A stretch of 64,000 nucleotides of DNA. It comes from SZUA-444 sp965226565 (GTDB taxonomy: Bacteria > Bacillota > Clostridia > Oscillospirales > Ruminococcaceae). This document shows positions 8,829 to 17,015 of this stretch, piece by piece. The stretch lies in contig CBDDDI010000004.1 in the NCBI GenBank assembly GCA_965226565.1, positions 682,001 to 746,000 on the forward strand, in the 5' to 3' direction. Numbering within the stretch: position 1 is the first letter of the stretch; every line of letters starts with the position of its first letter. The position numbers and the translations under genes were made by a program. The notes beneath the pieces are model-generated. The model was not told where the DNA came from. It worked only from the letters and a program-made list of their open reading frames with translations, and did no database searches.

Positions 8829-9701
8829 TTGAAAGTAGTTTATGTCATTTCTGTTATTGGTTTTATTATTTGTAGCACAATATTGGCAGTGCATTTTATT
8901 GAAGTTAATAAATCTGAAAAAATTAATAAAGATTTTGTGTCGTTATATGATAGTTCCGTTGTTGATTCATCTTTTGAAGAAGAACCTGATGAGCCGACGA
9001 TACATTCAAGTTTTAAAGAATTATTAAAAAGAAATAATGATATAGTAGGAAAACTTAGAATACCTGGAACAAATATTGATTATGTTGTAGCACAAACAAA
9101 TAATAATAAATTTTATCTTGAGAATGATTTAAGTAAGAAAAAAAGTGATGCAGGAGCATTGTTTTTAGATTATCGTTTTGCAGTTCAAAAAGAAAAACAG
9201 TTGCCAGAAAACTCTATAATATATGGTCATAATATGAGAGATGGTAGATTTTTTGGAGAACTAATGTGGTTTAAAAAACTAGATTTTATAAGAGATCGTT
9301 TAATTGTTAAATTTCATTCATTGTATGATACAAAAGAGCAAAATTATAAAATAGTTTCAGCTTTTTTGGTGAATACATTATCAGAACATGATGATAATAA
9401 ATTGTTTGAATATCATAATTATTTGAAATTTTATTCAAAAGAAGAGTTTGAATATTTTTACGATGAGATAACAAAAAGAAGTTATTTTAACACAGGAATC
9501 ACAGCGAAATATGATGATCAATTTTTGACATTATCAACATGTGCACCTAGTGAATTTGAAGAAGCAAGATGGGTAATTATTGCAAGAAAGGTTCGAAAAG
9601 GAGAAAGTCTTACATATAATAAAGAGAAGGTTGTCTTAAATAAAGATAAATATATGCCTTTAGAATGGTACAGAAAAAGAAATAAGCATGCTCCAAGATA
9701 A
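8829..9701 (+). CDS. class B sortase (second of tandem pair)
   Basis: A 290-residue class B sortase with an N-terminal membrane segment at about residues 3-24, His134 in YGHNM, Cys238 in STCAP, and the catalytic Arg in the EARWVIIARK block. It is homologous over its whole length to the C-terminal 300 residues of the preceding gene, including the membrane segment and the tail (PLEWYRKRNKHAPR), but lacks the charged cytoplasmic domain. The start is TTG with GAAAGGT about 11 bases upstream; no in-frame ATG precedes the membrane segment, so this start is accepted with some caution. It sits between the long sortase and a SpoIID-like protein. Substrate unknown. Confidence 0.88.
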   Translation: MKVVYVISVIGFIICSTILAVHFIEVNKSEKINKDFVSLYDSSVVDSSFEEEPDEPTIHSSFKELLKRNNDIVGKLRIPGTNIDYVVAQTNNNKFYLENDLSKKKSDAGALFLDYRFAVQKEKQLPENSIIYGHNMRDGRFFGELMWFKKLDFIRDRLIVKFHSLYDTKEQNYKIVSAFLVNTLSEHDDNKLFEYHNYLKFYSKEEFEYFYDEITKRSYFNTGITAKYDDQFLTLSTCAPSEFEEARWVIIARKVRKGESLTYNKEKVVLNKDKYMPLEWYRKRNKHAPR

Positions 9702-9734
9702 ATTTTATTTTAGAAATAAATAAGGAGAAATATA

Positions 9735-11045
9735 ATGTTCAATAAGATTCCAGTCAAGAAAATGGTAGGTTTTCTGAGTTTTTTACTGTTGTATATGACA
9801 ATGTTTATGTTTGTTCAAGACTGTGGGAATTATAATGATTTAAAAGAAATTTCAAATGAGAAGAATAACGAAATAGATGTAGATAAATACGATTCATCAA
9901 TTCCAGCAGCAAATGAATTTCAAGATGGAGTTGAATGGAAAGCAAAATTAAGTGATTATAAATTTTATGGATTTTACAATCCTCGTATGGAACTGCTTAT
10001 GAATAATGTAGTAACAACTGCTTTGCCAAAAGATAAAGATGTTTTGCCAACTGTTACTAGCTCAAAAGCAACAACAACTACTAAACAAGCAAAGACAACG
10101 ACTACTACTAAGAAAAAAGTAGTTACTCAAAAAAAACCTGTTGTAGCAAAACCAGAGGATACTGTAGCTGTGTTAAAACCTGAAAAAGTTACACCTCCAT
10201 CAAATCATAATGTTGGAGCAAGTAAACCAGTTCCAGCTAAAACAGGAACAACAATGAAAATTTTTAATACAGTAACAGGCAAAAACCAAACACTTGATAC
10301 ATATACTGTTTTATGTAGCATTGTTCAATCAGAGCTTAATTCAGGACATATAGAAGCAATTAAAGCTCAAGCAGTTGCATCATACACAAAATATTTGAAT
10401 GATAAATTACATGGAGCAGTATTAAGAGTAAGAATTTTAGATCAATCAAGAGTTAATTCTGTTGTAAAACAAGCAGTAAAAGCTGTTGAAGGTCAGGCGA
10501 TGTATTATAATGGAAAACCTATTAAGACTGTGTATTGTGCATCAACAGGTGGATATACTGCGAGTTGTGGCAATGTTTACACTCAAAACATACCATATTT
10601 AGTAGGAGTTCCAAGTGAATATGATAGTAAATTCTCATCTTATTACAAAAAGACAGCAGTTGTTTCTAAAAACACTGTTAAAAGCAAGCTTGAAAATTAT
10701 TTTGGAGTAAAAATGTGTGATAATCCTGCAAAATGGTTTGAGTTTTTACCAGCTTCAAAAGGTGGAGTATATGATGGAGGATTTATAGGAAAATTGCGTC
10801 TTAATACGACAACTGGAGTTAAAAATGCTACAGGAAGAAAAATAAGATCAGCGCTTGGAGATGGAATAGTAAGATCTGCAAAATTTGAAATAAAATATTC
10901 TAATGGTAGTTTTACATTCACATGTTATGGATATGGCCATGGAGTTGGAATGTCACAAATGGGTGCAATAGGATATGCAAAATATGCAGGATATAAATAT
11001 GATCAAATATTAAGACATTACTACAAAGGCGTTACTGTAAAGTAG
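9735..11045 (+). CDS. SpoIID/LytB domain protein
   Basis: This 436-residue protein has an N-terminal membrane anchor (about residues 8-27), a Thr/Lys-rich low-complexity linker (about 108-170), and a C-terminal SpoIID/LytB domain. The domain begins with the family block around QSELN (Glu200, aligned with the catalytic glutamate of SpoIID) and AQAVASYTKYL, and ends with the signature GYGHGVGMSQMGA near 396-408 and a YYKGV terminus. SpoIID is a lytic transglycosylase that acts on denuded glycan strands during engulfment. The long Thr-rich linker and the position after two sortases suggest either true SpoIID or a vegetative LytB-like paralogue. The partners spoIIQ and spoIIID, often next to spoIID, are not here, so I leave the symbol empty. 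Confidence 0.87.
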   Translation: MFNKIPVKKMVGFLSFLLLYMTMFMFVQDCGNYNDLKEISNEKNNEIDVDKYDSSIPAANEFQDGVEWKAKLSDYKFYGFYNPRMELLMNNVVTTALPKDKDVLPTVTSSKATTTTKQAKTTTTTKKKVVTQKKPVVAKPEDTVAVLKPEKVTPPSNHNVGASKPVPAKTGTTMKIFNTVTGKNQTLDTYTVLCSIVQSELNSGHIEAIKAQAVASYTKYLNDKLHGAVLRVRILDQSRVNSVVKQAVKAVEGQAMYYNGKPIKTVYCASTGGYTASCGNVYTQNIPYLVGVPSEYDSKFSSYYKKTAVVSKNTVKSKLENYFGVKMCDNPAKWFEFLPASKGGVYDGGFIGKLRLNTTTGVKNATGRKIRSALGDGIVRSAKFEIKYSNGSFTFTCYGYGHGVGMSQMGAIGYAKYAGYKYDQILRHYYKGVTVK

Positions 11046-11057
11046 ATAGGAGGAGAC

Positions 11058-11438
11058 ATGGATATTTTTGATAAGATAACTGATAAAATTCAATTAGGAA
11101 CAAATATAGTTACTTCTAAAACTAAAGATGTTATTAATATTACTAATTTGACAAAACAAATTAATAGTGAAGAGAAGAGACTTGAAAAAATATATTCTCA
11201 AATAGGTAAAAATTTTTATGAAGCTCATAAATCTGCGTATATAAATGAATATAGTAAATTATTTGATGAGATTAAAAATACAAATGAGTTAATTGACAAA
11301 TTAGAACTTGAGGTAAGAAAAATAAAAGGTCTTAAGATATGTGAATTTTGCAAAGAAGAAATTCCTGCAGAAGGAACTTACTGTCCTCATTGTGGAGCAA
11401 AAATGAGTGATGATGATACTATTATAGTTACTGATTAA
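11058..11438 (+). CDS. zinc-ribbon coiled-coil protein of unknown function
   Basis: This small soluble protein (126 residues) has a helical, probably coiled-coil region (residues 30-95) rich in Lys and Glu, and a C-terminal treble-cysteine zinc ribbon: C-x2-C in CEFCKEE and C-x2-C in CPHCGAKM. Such double zinc-knuckle tails bind one zinc ion and mediate protein contacts, but the family is not one whose function I know. RBS GGAGGA is 6 bases before the ATG. It is the last gene before a strong terminator, so it closes the operon that starts at 4254. Confidence 0.75.
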   Translation: MDIFDKITDKIQLGTNIVTSKTKDVINITNLTKQINSEEKRLEKIYSQIGKNFYEAHKSAYINEYSKLFDEIKNTNELIDKLELEVRKIKGLKICEFCKEEIPAEGTYCPHCGAKMSDDDTIIVTD

Positions 11439-11456
11439 AATAGAATAGAAAAATTT

Positions 11457-11484
11457 AAAAGACGGTTAGTTCCGTCTTTTTTTG
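11457..11484 (+). terminator. intrinsic terminator after the sortase operon
   Basis: A 9-bp stem (11457-11465 with 11472-11480) with a 6-base loop is followed by a T run. Confidence 0.88.
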
Positions 11485-11534
11485 TTTTATATGATTCGTA
11501 TTTTAAAAAGATAAAATTGTATATTGTGGTTTTT

Positions 11535-11555
11535 TCGACAATGTATTTTTGTCGA
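11535..11555. repeat. inverted repeat TCGACAA-N7-TTGTCGA upstream of lipoprotein operon
   Basis: Two perfect 7-base arms (11535-11541 and 11549-11555) are separated by 7 bases, just upstream of the extended -10 at 11582. The position is right for an operator. No known regulator consensus is matched with confidence. Confidence 0.45.
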
Positions 11556-11581
11556 GCAGTCTTTTAAAAAAAATTGTTTTG

Positions 11582-11590
11582 TGTTATAAT
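11582..11590 (+). promoter_or_regulatory. extended -10 promoter of the lipoprotein/two-component operon
   Basis: TGTTATAAT at 11582-11590 is a TGn-TATAAT extended -10 element. The -35 region is poor. The predicted start near 11597 gives a leader of about 44 bases. Confidence 0.6.
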
Positions 11591-11640
11591 TAAAAGGATA
11601 TAAAGACGTAGTATTAAAGACTTGAGGTGAAAGGTTTTCT

Positions 11641-12984
11641 ATGAAAATAAAAACTATAGTTTTAATGATATTTTTATTACTATCAGTATCATTAACTGGT
11701 TGTGGTTTAACTAATGTAGGAGTTGAAGAATTATTGACAGCTCCTAAATTAAGTAAAGAACAATCAGATATATATAAAGTTATAAAAGATAAAGTTGGAC
11801 AAAATATTGATTTTGTTTATCCATTATCTGGAGATAATCGTTCTGCTTATCTTATAGCAAATTTAGATAATGAACCTACAGATGAGGCGTTGGTTTTTTA
11901 TAAAAAATCAAATTCAACTAATCAAAATATAATAAGAATTAATGTGCTGGATAATTATAATGGTAAATGGCAATCTGTTTATGATAAAAAATGTGATGCT
12001 TCTAGTATAGATAAAGTAATAATTACTGATTTGGCTAAAGATAAAAAACCGTATATAATAATTGGTTTTAATATGCTTGATATAGCTGAGAAAAATGTGT
12101 ATATATGTGAATATAAAGATGGTATATTAGAACAGATAACTCAAGGAAATTATTCTATTTGTGAAGAAATAGATTTTGATAAAGATGAAGATAGTGATGT
12201 TGCATTAATATCTAATAGAGCAGCTGAAGGTAGTTCTATAGCAATGATTTTATCTGCACAAGATGGTAAGATTTTTAATAAAACAGTTTTGCCTATGCAA
12301 GATGAAACGACTAAATATGTTAGTTATATAAAAGGAAAGCTTGATAAAGATACACCAGCATTGTTTGTAGATTCTTTAAAAAAGAATGGAAATATTGAAA
12401 CGGAAGTAATAACATATAAAAATGGCAAGTATTTAAATTTAATGGACAATGGAGAAAAGACTAGTTCAAAAGAAATTGTTAATACTGATATATTTCATAC
12501 AGAAAGACCAGATGGATATTACAGCCAAGATGTAAATAACGATGGAATTATAGAAATACCTGTAATTACACCTTTTCTTGATAAAGAAAATTGGAATAAC
12601 TCAACAAATCCAAAATTTATAACAAAGTGGTTTGGATATAAAAACAATAAATTTGAAAAGATATTTTCAAGTTATTATAATGCAAAAGAAGGTTATACAT
12701 TCACTTTTATAAAAAGATGGGATAGAGCAGTTGCTTTAAAAGAGAATACTATAACAGGTGAAAAAACATTTTATAAATATTCTGATGATTCAGAAGAAGA
12801 TACGTTAGATTTGCTTACAATAGTTACTGTGTCAAGATCAAAAGCTAGAAAATATGTCGAAAATGGATTTTTTGAAATAACTAAACGAGGTAGAATGACT
12901 TATTTAGCTAAAATATTAAATGAGTCTGATGTACTTGGAATTACAAAAGACGAACTTATTAATAACTTTTATTTGATTAATTAG
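11641..12984 (+). CDS. lipoprotein of unknown function beside a two-component system
   Basis: The 447-residue product has a type II signal peptide with lipobox LTGC (Cys21), so it is anchored on the outer face of the membrane. The rest is beta-rich with Asp/Asn-rich stretches such as DKDEDSD near residue 180 and DVNNDGIIEIP near residue 299, which look like calcium-loop or FG-GAP-type motifs; a propeller-like fold is possible but unproven. It is the first gene of a transcript with a response regulator and a histidine kinase (18 bases to the regulator), which suggests it may sense or modulate the signal for that kinase. I do not recognise a named family. Confidence 0.72.
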   Translation: MKIKTIVLMIFLLLSVSLTGCGLTNVGVEELLTAPKLSKEQSDIYKVIKDKVGQNIDFVYPLSGDNRSAYLIANLDNEPTDEALVFYKKSNSTNQNIIRINVLDNYNGKWQSVYDKKCDASSIDKVIITDLAKDKKPYIIIGFNMLDIAEKNVYICEYKDGILEQITQGNYSICEEIDFDKDEDSDVALISNRAAEGSSIAMILSAQDGKIFNKTVLPMQDETTKYVSYIKGKLDKDTPALFVDSLKKNGNIETEVITYKNGKYLNLMDNGEKTSSKEIVNTDIFHTERPDGYYSQDVNNDGIIEIPVITPFLDKENWNNSTNPKFITKWFGYKNNKFEKIFSSYYNAKEGYTFTFIKRWDRAVALKENTITGEKTFYKYSDDSEEDTLDLLTIVTVSRSKARKYVENGFFEITKRGRMTYLAKILNESDVLGITKDELINNFYLIN

Positions 12985-13001
12985 CAGAAAGGAAGTTTAA
13001 G

Positions 13002-13706
13002 ATGAAAAAGATTTTAGTTTGTGAAGATGAAGATGTAATAAGAGAATTTGTTGTTATAAATTTAAAAAGAGCAGGTTATGAAGTAATAGATGTAAATTGT
13101 GGAGAAGAAGCTTTAAAAGTTTTTGATGAAGAAGGTGGAGATTTTGATGTTGCACTGCTTGATATAATGATGCCAGGAATAGATGGATTTGCAGTGTGTA
13201 AAGAGCTTAGAAAAAGAAGTTCTAAAATTGGAATAATAATGTTGTCAGCAAAAACTCAAGAAATGGATAAAGTAAGTGGACTTATGCTTGGAGCTGATGA
13301 TTATATAACAAAACCATTTTCACCATCAGAATTACTTGCAAGAGTTGATGCAATATATAGAAGAGTTAGTATGAGTTATGATAAAAAAGAAGAAGTTCAG
13401 TTTATAACATCAGGACCATTTGTGCTTAATGTAAAAAGTAGAACAGTTACAAAAAATGATGTGCTAATTGATTTGACTCAAGTAGAATATCAAATACTAG
13501 AATATTTTATTAAAAATAAAAATACTGCACTTGATAGAAAAAGCATTTTGTCTCATATATGGGGAGATAGTTATTATGGTGATGACAAAATAGTAGATGT
13601 TAATATAAGAAGAATAAGAATGAAAATAGAGGATGAACCTTCAAATCCAATGTATATATTGACTATTTGGGGATTTGGATATAAGTGGACTTCAGGAGAA
13701 GAATAA
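13002..13706 (+). CDS. response regulator, OmpR/PhoB family
   Basis: The 234 residues comprise an N-terminal receiver domain with phosphoacceptor Asp54 in LLDIMMPG, an acidic pocket at the CEDED start, the conserved Lys in TKPF near residue 105, and a C-terminal winged-helix DNA-binding domain ending in the typical WGFGYKW. It is followed 24 bases later by its cognate sensor kinase and preceded by a lipoprotein. The target regulon is unknown; autoregulation of the operon through the inverted repeat at 11535 is conceivable. RBS AAAGGAAG. Confidence 0.93.
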   Translation: MKKILVCEDEDVIREFVVINLKRAGYEVIDVNCGEEALKVFDEEGGDFDVALLDIMMPGIDGFAVCKELRKRSSKIGIIMLSAKTQEMDKVSGLMLGADDYITKPFSPSELLARVDAIYRRVSMSYDKKEEVQFITSGPFVLNVKSRTVTKNDVLIDLTQVEYQILEYFIKNKNTALDRKSILSHIWGDSYYGDDKIVDVNIRRIRMKIEDEPSNPMYILTIWGFGYKWTSGEE

Positions 13707-13730
13707 TTTTTGCTGAGAGGAATTATAGGT

Positions 13731-15167
13731 ATGGCAAAAAGAAGTATAATGTGGCGTTGGATAGTAAATAGTTTGGGAGTAATACTTATTATTTTAGTAG
13801 CTATTGAAATAGGTTTTGGAGTTACTATAAGAAATTATTATTACGGTTCTACACAGCAGTATTTATCTTCAAAACTATCAATAATAACTAATTCACTTAG
13901 TAAAACATCTCAAAATGATTATGAAAATTATTCTGTAGAATTACGTAATTTTATTGAAAACTTTTCACAAAAAGAGCATGTTGAACTAATGGTAATAAAT
14001 TTTGATGGAGAAATTGAAATTACTTCATCTGGATTTAAAGCTCCTAAAAATGTTGATATGACTGATTATGAAATGGCAAAAGTGAATTCTGTTGGAGAAG
14101 CATATCATATAAGCGAACTTGATAGTGGAGAAAAAGTGATGTCTTATTGTGTTTTAGTACCACCAATAGCTAATGGTGATTATGAAGCAATAAAAATAAT
14201 GACATCTTTATCTCAGATTAATAATTACATATTAAAATTTATGATTTTAATAACAGTTATTTTTATAGGAATAATAATGATTGTTATATTATCAGGAGTT
14301 TATTTTATAAAATCAATAGTTATTCCTGTAAAACAAATCAGTAATACAGCAAGACAATTTGCTGAAGGTGATTTTTCAAAACGTATAATAAAGAAAAACG
14401 ATGATGAACTTGGTGATTTGTGTGACACTATAAATAAAATGGTTGATGAAATATCCAATTCTGAATCTATTAAAAATGAGTTTATTTCATCAGTTTCACA
14501 TGAACTTAGAACACCTTTAACAGCAATAAAAGGTTGGAGTGAAACGCTTAATGAAATAGATGATCCAGATACTATAAAAAAAGGAATGCGTGTTATAACA
14601 AGCGAAACGCAAAGACTTTCTCAAATGGTAGAAGAATTACTTGATTTCTCAAGAATTCAAGATGGTAGATTTATGTTGCAAAAAGATACTATGGATATTT
14701 TAGCTGAGCTTGGAGAAGCAGTTTTAATTTTCCAAGAAAGAGCATATAAAGAAAATATCAAAATTGTTTATTATGAGCCAGAAATGATAGAGTTTGTATA
14801 TGGTGATAAAAATAGAATAAGACAAGTGTTTATTAATATAATTGATAATGCTATAAAATATTCTGATTCAGATGGTGTAGTAACAATAGATGCTTTTGAA
14901 GAGGAAAATAGTGTTGTTATTACAGTAAATGATACAGGTTGTGGAATTTCAGAAGAAGATTTGCCTAAAGTTAAAACTAAATTTTATAAAGCAAATCATA
15001 CTAGAAGAGGTTCTGGAATTGGTTTGGCTGTTGCGGATGAGATAATACATATGCATGGTGGTAATTTGGATATAACAAGTACTGAGAATGTTGGAACAAC
15101 AGTTAGAATAAGTTTACCAGTTGCTCCTAAAAAGACTGAAAAAAATGAAGATATTGCTGCATTATAA
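13731..15167 (+). CDS. sensor histidine kinase (HAMP-HisKA-HATPase)
   Basis: About 478 residues. Two membrane segments (near residues 12-32 and 165-190) enclose an extracytoplasmic sensor domain of about 130 residues. A HAMP domain follows, then the HisKA H-box SSVSHELRTPL with His257, the N-box IIDNAIKYS, and the G boxes DTGCGIS and GSGIGLA. It pairs with the OmpR-type regulator immediately upstream. I prefer the ATG at 13731 with GAGAGG ten bases before it; a TTG at 13710 in the same frame is an alternative that would add seven residues. The signal is unknown; the lipoprotein at the head of the operon is a natural candidate partner. Confidence 0.92.
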   Translation: MAKRSIMWRWIVNSLGVILIILVAIEIGFGVTIRNYYYGSTQQYLSSKLSIITNSLSKTSQNDYENYSVELRNFIENFSQKEHVELMVINFDGEIEITSSGFKAPKNVDMTDYEMAKVNSVGEAYHISELDSGEKVMSYCVLVPPIANGDYEAIKIMTSLSQINNYILKFMILITVIFIGIIMIVILSGVYFIKSIVIPVKQISNTARQFAEGDFSKRIIKKNDDELGDLCDTINKMVDEISNSESIKNEFISSVSHELRTPLTAIKGWSETLNEIDDPDTIKKGMRVITSETQRLSQMVEELLDFSRIQDGRFMLQKDTMDILAELGEAVLIFQERAYKENIKIVYYEPEMIEFVYGDKNRIRQVFINIIDNAIKYSDSDGVVTIDAFEEENSVVITVNDTGCGISEEDLPKVKTKFYKANHTRRGSGIGLAVADEIIHMHGGNLDITSTENVGTTVRISLPVAPKKTEKNEDIAAL

Positions 15168-15198
15168 TAATTGTACTAAGTGGCTAGAAAGGAATAAT

Positions 15199-16143
15199 AT
15201 GGCTGATAAATCAGAAGAAAAATTCAAATCTAAAATAGGTGGACAAGCTCTTATTGAAGGAATAATGATGAGAGGAATACATAAAACTGCTATGGCATGT
15301 AGACTTTCTGATGGTAGCATTGATATTGAAGAATGGGATATAAAAAATGGCAAAGATGCTCCATGGTACAAAAAAACTCCTTTTATAAGAGGAATATTTA
15401 ATCTTGTTGATTCTTTGGTAGAAGGTACAAAATGTCTTAATAAATCTGCAGATAAACAGCTAGAAGATGAAGATGAAAAGCCATCAAAATTCGAAGAGTT
15501 TTTGAGCAAAATATTTGGTGATAAATTATCAACAGCTATTACTGTTTTTGCAAGTATAATAGGTATAATAATTGCAATAATTTTATTTATGTTTATTCCA
15601 ACTATGATTACAAAATTATTAAATAAATCTGTACATAGCACAGTTGCATTAACAGCAATTGAAGGTGCGATAAAAATAATAATATTTATTATTTATTTGT
15701 GGCTTGTATCTAGAATGAAAGAAATTAAAACTACTTTTAAATATCATGGTGCGGAACATAAAACCATCTTTTGTTATGAACACCGTGAAGAGCTTACTGT
15801 GGAAAATGTTAAAAAACAATCAAGATTTCATCCACGTTGTGGAACAAGTTTCATTTTAATAGTTCTTTTGATAAGTATTATTGTATTTTCTTTTGTAACA
15901 TGGTCTTCTCCTTTTATGAGAGTTGCGCTTAAAATAGTTTTCTTGCCTGTTGTTATTGGAATTGCTTATGAAATAATTAAACTTGCTGGTAGATATGATA
16001 ATACAGTGACTAGAATAATTTCTGCTCCTGGTTTATGGCTTCAAAGGCTTACTACTAAAGAACCAACTGATGAACAAATAGAAGTTGCAATTGAAGCTAT
16101 GAAAATAGTTATACCAGAAAATGCTGAGGAAGATAGATGGTAA
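15199..16143 (+). CDS. yqhQ: DUF1385 membrane protein, YqhQ-like
   Basis: This protein of 314 residues matches the DUF1385/YqhQ family, conserved in Firmicutes. The N-terminal signature GGQALIEGIMMRG and the central YHGAEHK block with a following RFHPRCGTSF motif are family hallmarks; there are about four membrane segments between residues 105 and 265. The biochemical function is not settled. The start at 15199 has AAAGGA upstream. The frame is open further upstream to 15121, but that extension overlaps the kinase gene and lacks a good RBS. It overlaps prmC by 7 bases, an arrangement common in Clostridia where DUF1385 and prmC travel together. Confidence 0.9.
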   Translation: MADKSEEKFKSKIGGQALIEGIMMRGIHKTAMACRLSDGSIDIEEWDIKNGKDAPWYKKTPFIRGIFNLVDSLVEGTKCLNKSADKQLEDEDEKPSKFEEFLSKIFGDKLSTAITVFASIIGIIIAIILFMFIPTMITKLLNKSVHSTVALTAIEGAIKIIIFIIYLWLVSRMKEIKTTFKYHGAEHKTIFCYEHREELTVENVKKQSRFHPRCGTSFILIVLLISIIVFSFVTWSSPFMRVALKIVFLPVVIGIAYEIIKLAGRYDNTVTRIISAPGLWLQRLTTKEPTDEQIEVAIEAMKIVIPENAEEDRW

Positions 16144-16988
16144 AAAAATCTTTAATAGAAGAGATTAATAATATAAATTATAAGCTTCAAAATTCTAAAA
16201 TAGAAAATAGTAAAAATGAAAGTTATATGATTTTTGAATATGTAACAGGAATTGATAGATATAAAATTGGTTTTGATAATCAAACTTTAATAACTTCAGA
16301 TCAAAAATTAAGGATTAATGATATAGTAAAACGTAGAATTAATGGAGAACCATTGCAGTATATATTTGGTTTATGGGAGTTTTATGGTCTTGAGTTTAAA
16401 GTTGGCGAAGGTGTTTTGATTCCTCGTCAAGATACAGAAACATTAGTTGATGTAATATTAGATTTTACTGATAAAAACAAGTCTTATAAAATTGTTGATC
16501 TTTGTAGTGGAAGTGGTTGTATTGCTGTTTCTATTGATAAGAATTTAAGTAATTGTGATGTTACTGCTGTTGAATTTTCTGATAAGGCTTTTGAGTATTT
16601 ACAAAAAAATATAAAAATTAATGAGTCTTTGGTAAAACCATTAAAAGCTGATGTTTTGGATCAAAATGTTGCTGATGATTTTTGTGATTTAGATATAGTT
16701 GTTTCAAATCCGCCATATTTAAACGATTTTGATATGAAAAATCTCCAAAAAGAAGTAACTTATGAGCCTGAAATGGCTTTGTATGCTGAAGATAACGGTT
16801 TGCATTTTTATAAAAATATAACATCAATATGGTCTAAATGTCTTAAAGAAAATGGAATTTTGGCTTTTGAATGTGGAATAAATCAACATGAAGATATTAA
16901 AAAAATTATGATAGAGAATGGTTTTAAAGATATTTGCTTTAAAGAAGATTTATGTGGTATAATTAGAGTAGTTTTTGGTAGAAAATAA
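16137..16988 (+). CDS. prmC: release factor glutamine N5-methyltransferase
   Basis: PrmC methylates the glutamine of the GGQ motif in peptide chain release factors RF1 and RF2. The 283-residue product has the N-terminal helical substrate-binding domain, the family block IPRQDTETLVD, the SAM-binding motif VDLCSGSGCIAVSI, and the catalytic NPPY motif in VVSNPPYLN. It starts inside the 3' end of yqhQ (7-base overlap) and is followed by recA after a 27-base gap. The usual partners prfA and rpmE are not in this window. The length is normal. Confidence 0.94.
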   Translation: MVKKSLIEEINNINYKLQNSKIENSKNESYMIFEYVTGIDRYKIGFDNQTLITSDQKLRINDIVKRRINGEPLQYIFGLWEFYGLEFKVGEGVLIPRQDTETLVDVILDFTDKNKSYKIVDLCSGSGCIAVSIDKNLSNCDVTAVEFSDKAFEYLQKNIKINESLVKPLKADVLDQNVADDFCDLDIVVSNPPYLNDFDMKNLQKEVTYEPEMALYAEDNGLHFYKNITSIWSKCLKENGILAFECGINQHEDIKKIMIENGFKDICFKEDLCGIIRVVFGRK

Positions 16989-17015
16989 TTAATTTATATA
17001 TAGGAGGACATGATC

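Noticed and set aside
15121..15198. N-terminal extension of the DUF1385 protein
   Set aside because: It overlaps the kinase gene, lacks a good ribosome site, and the family signature begins after the ATG at 15199.
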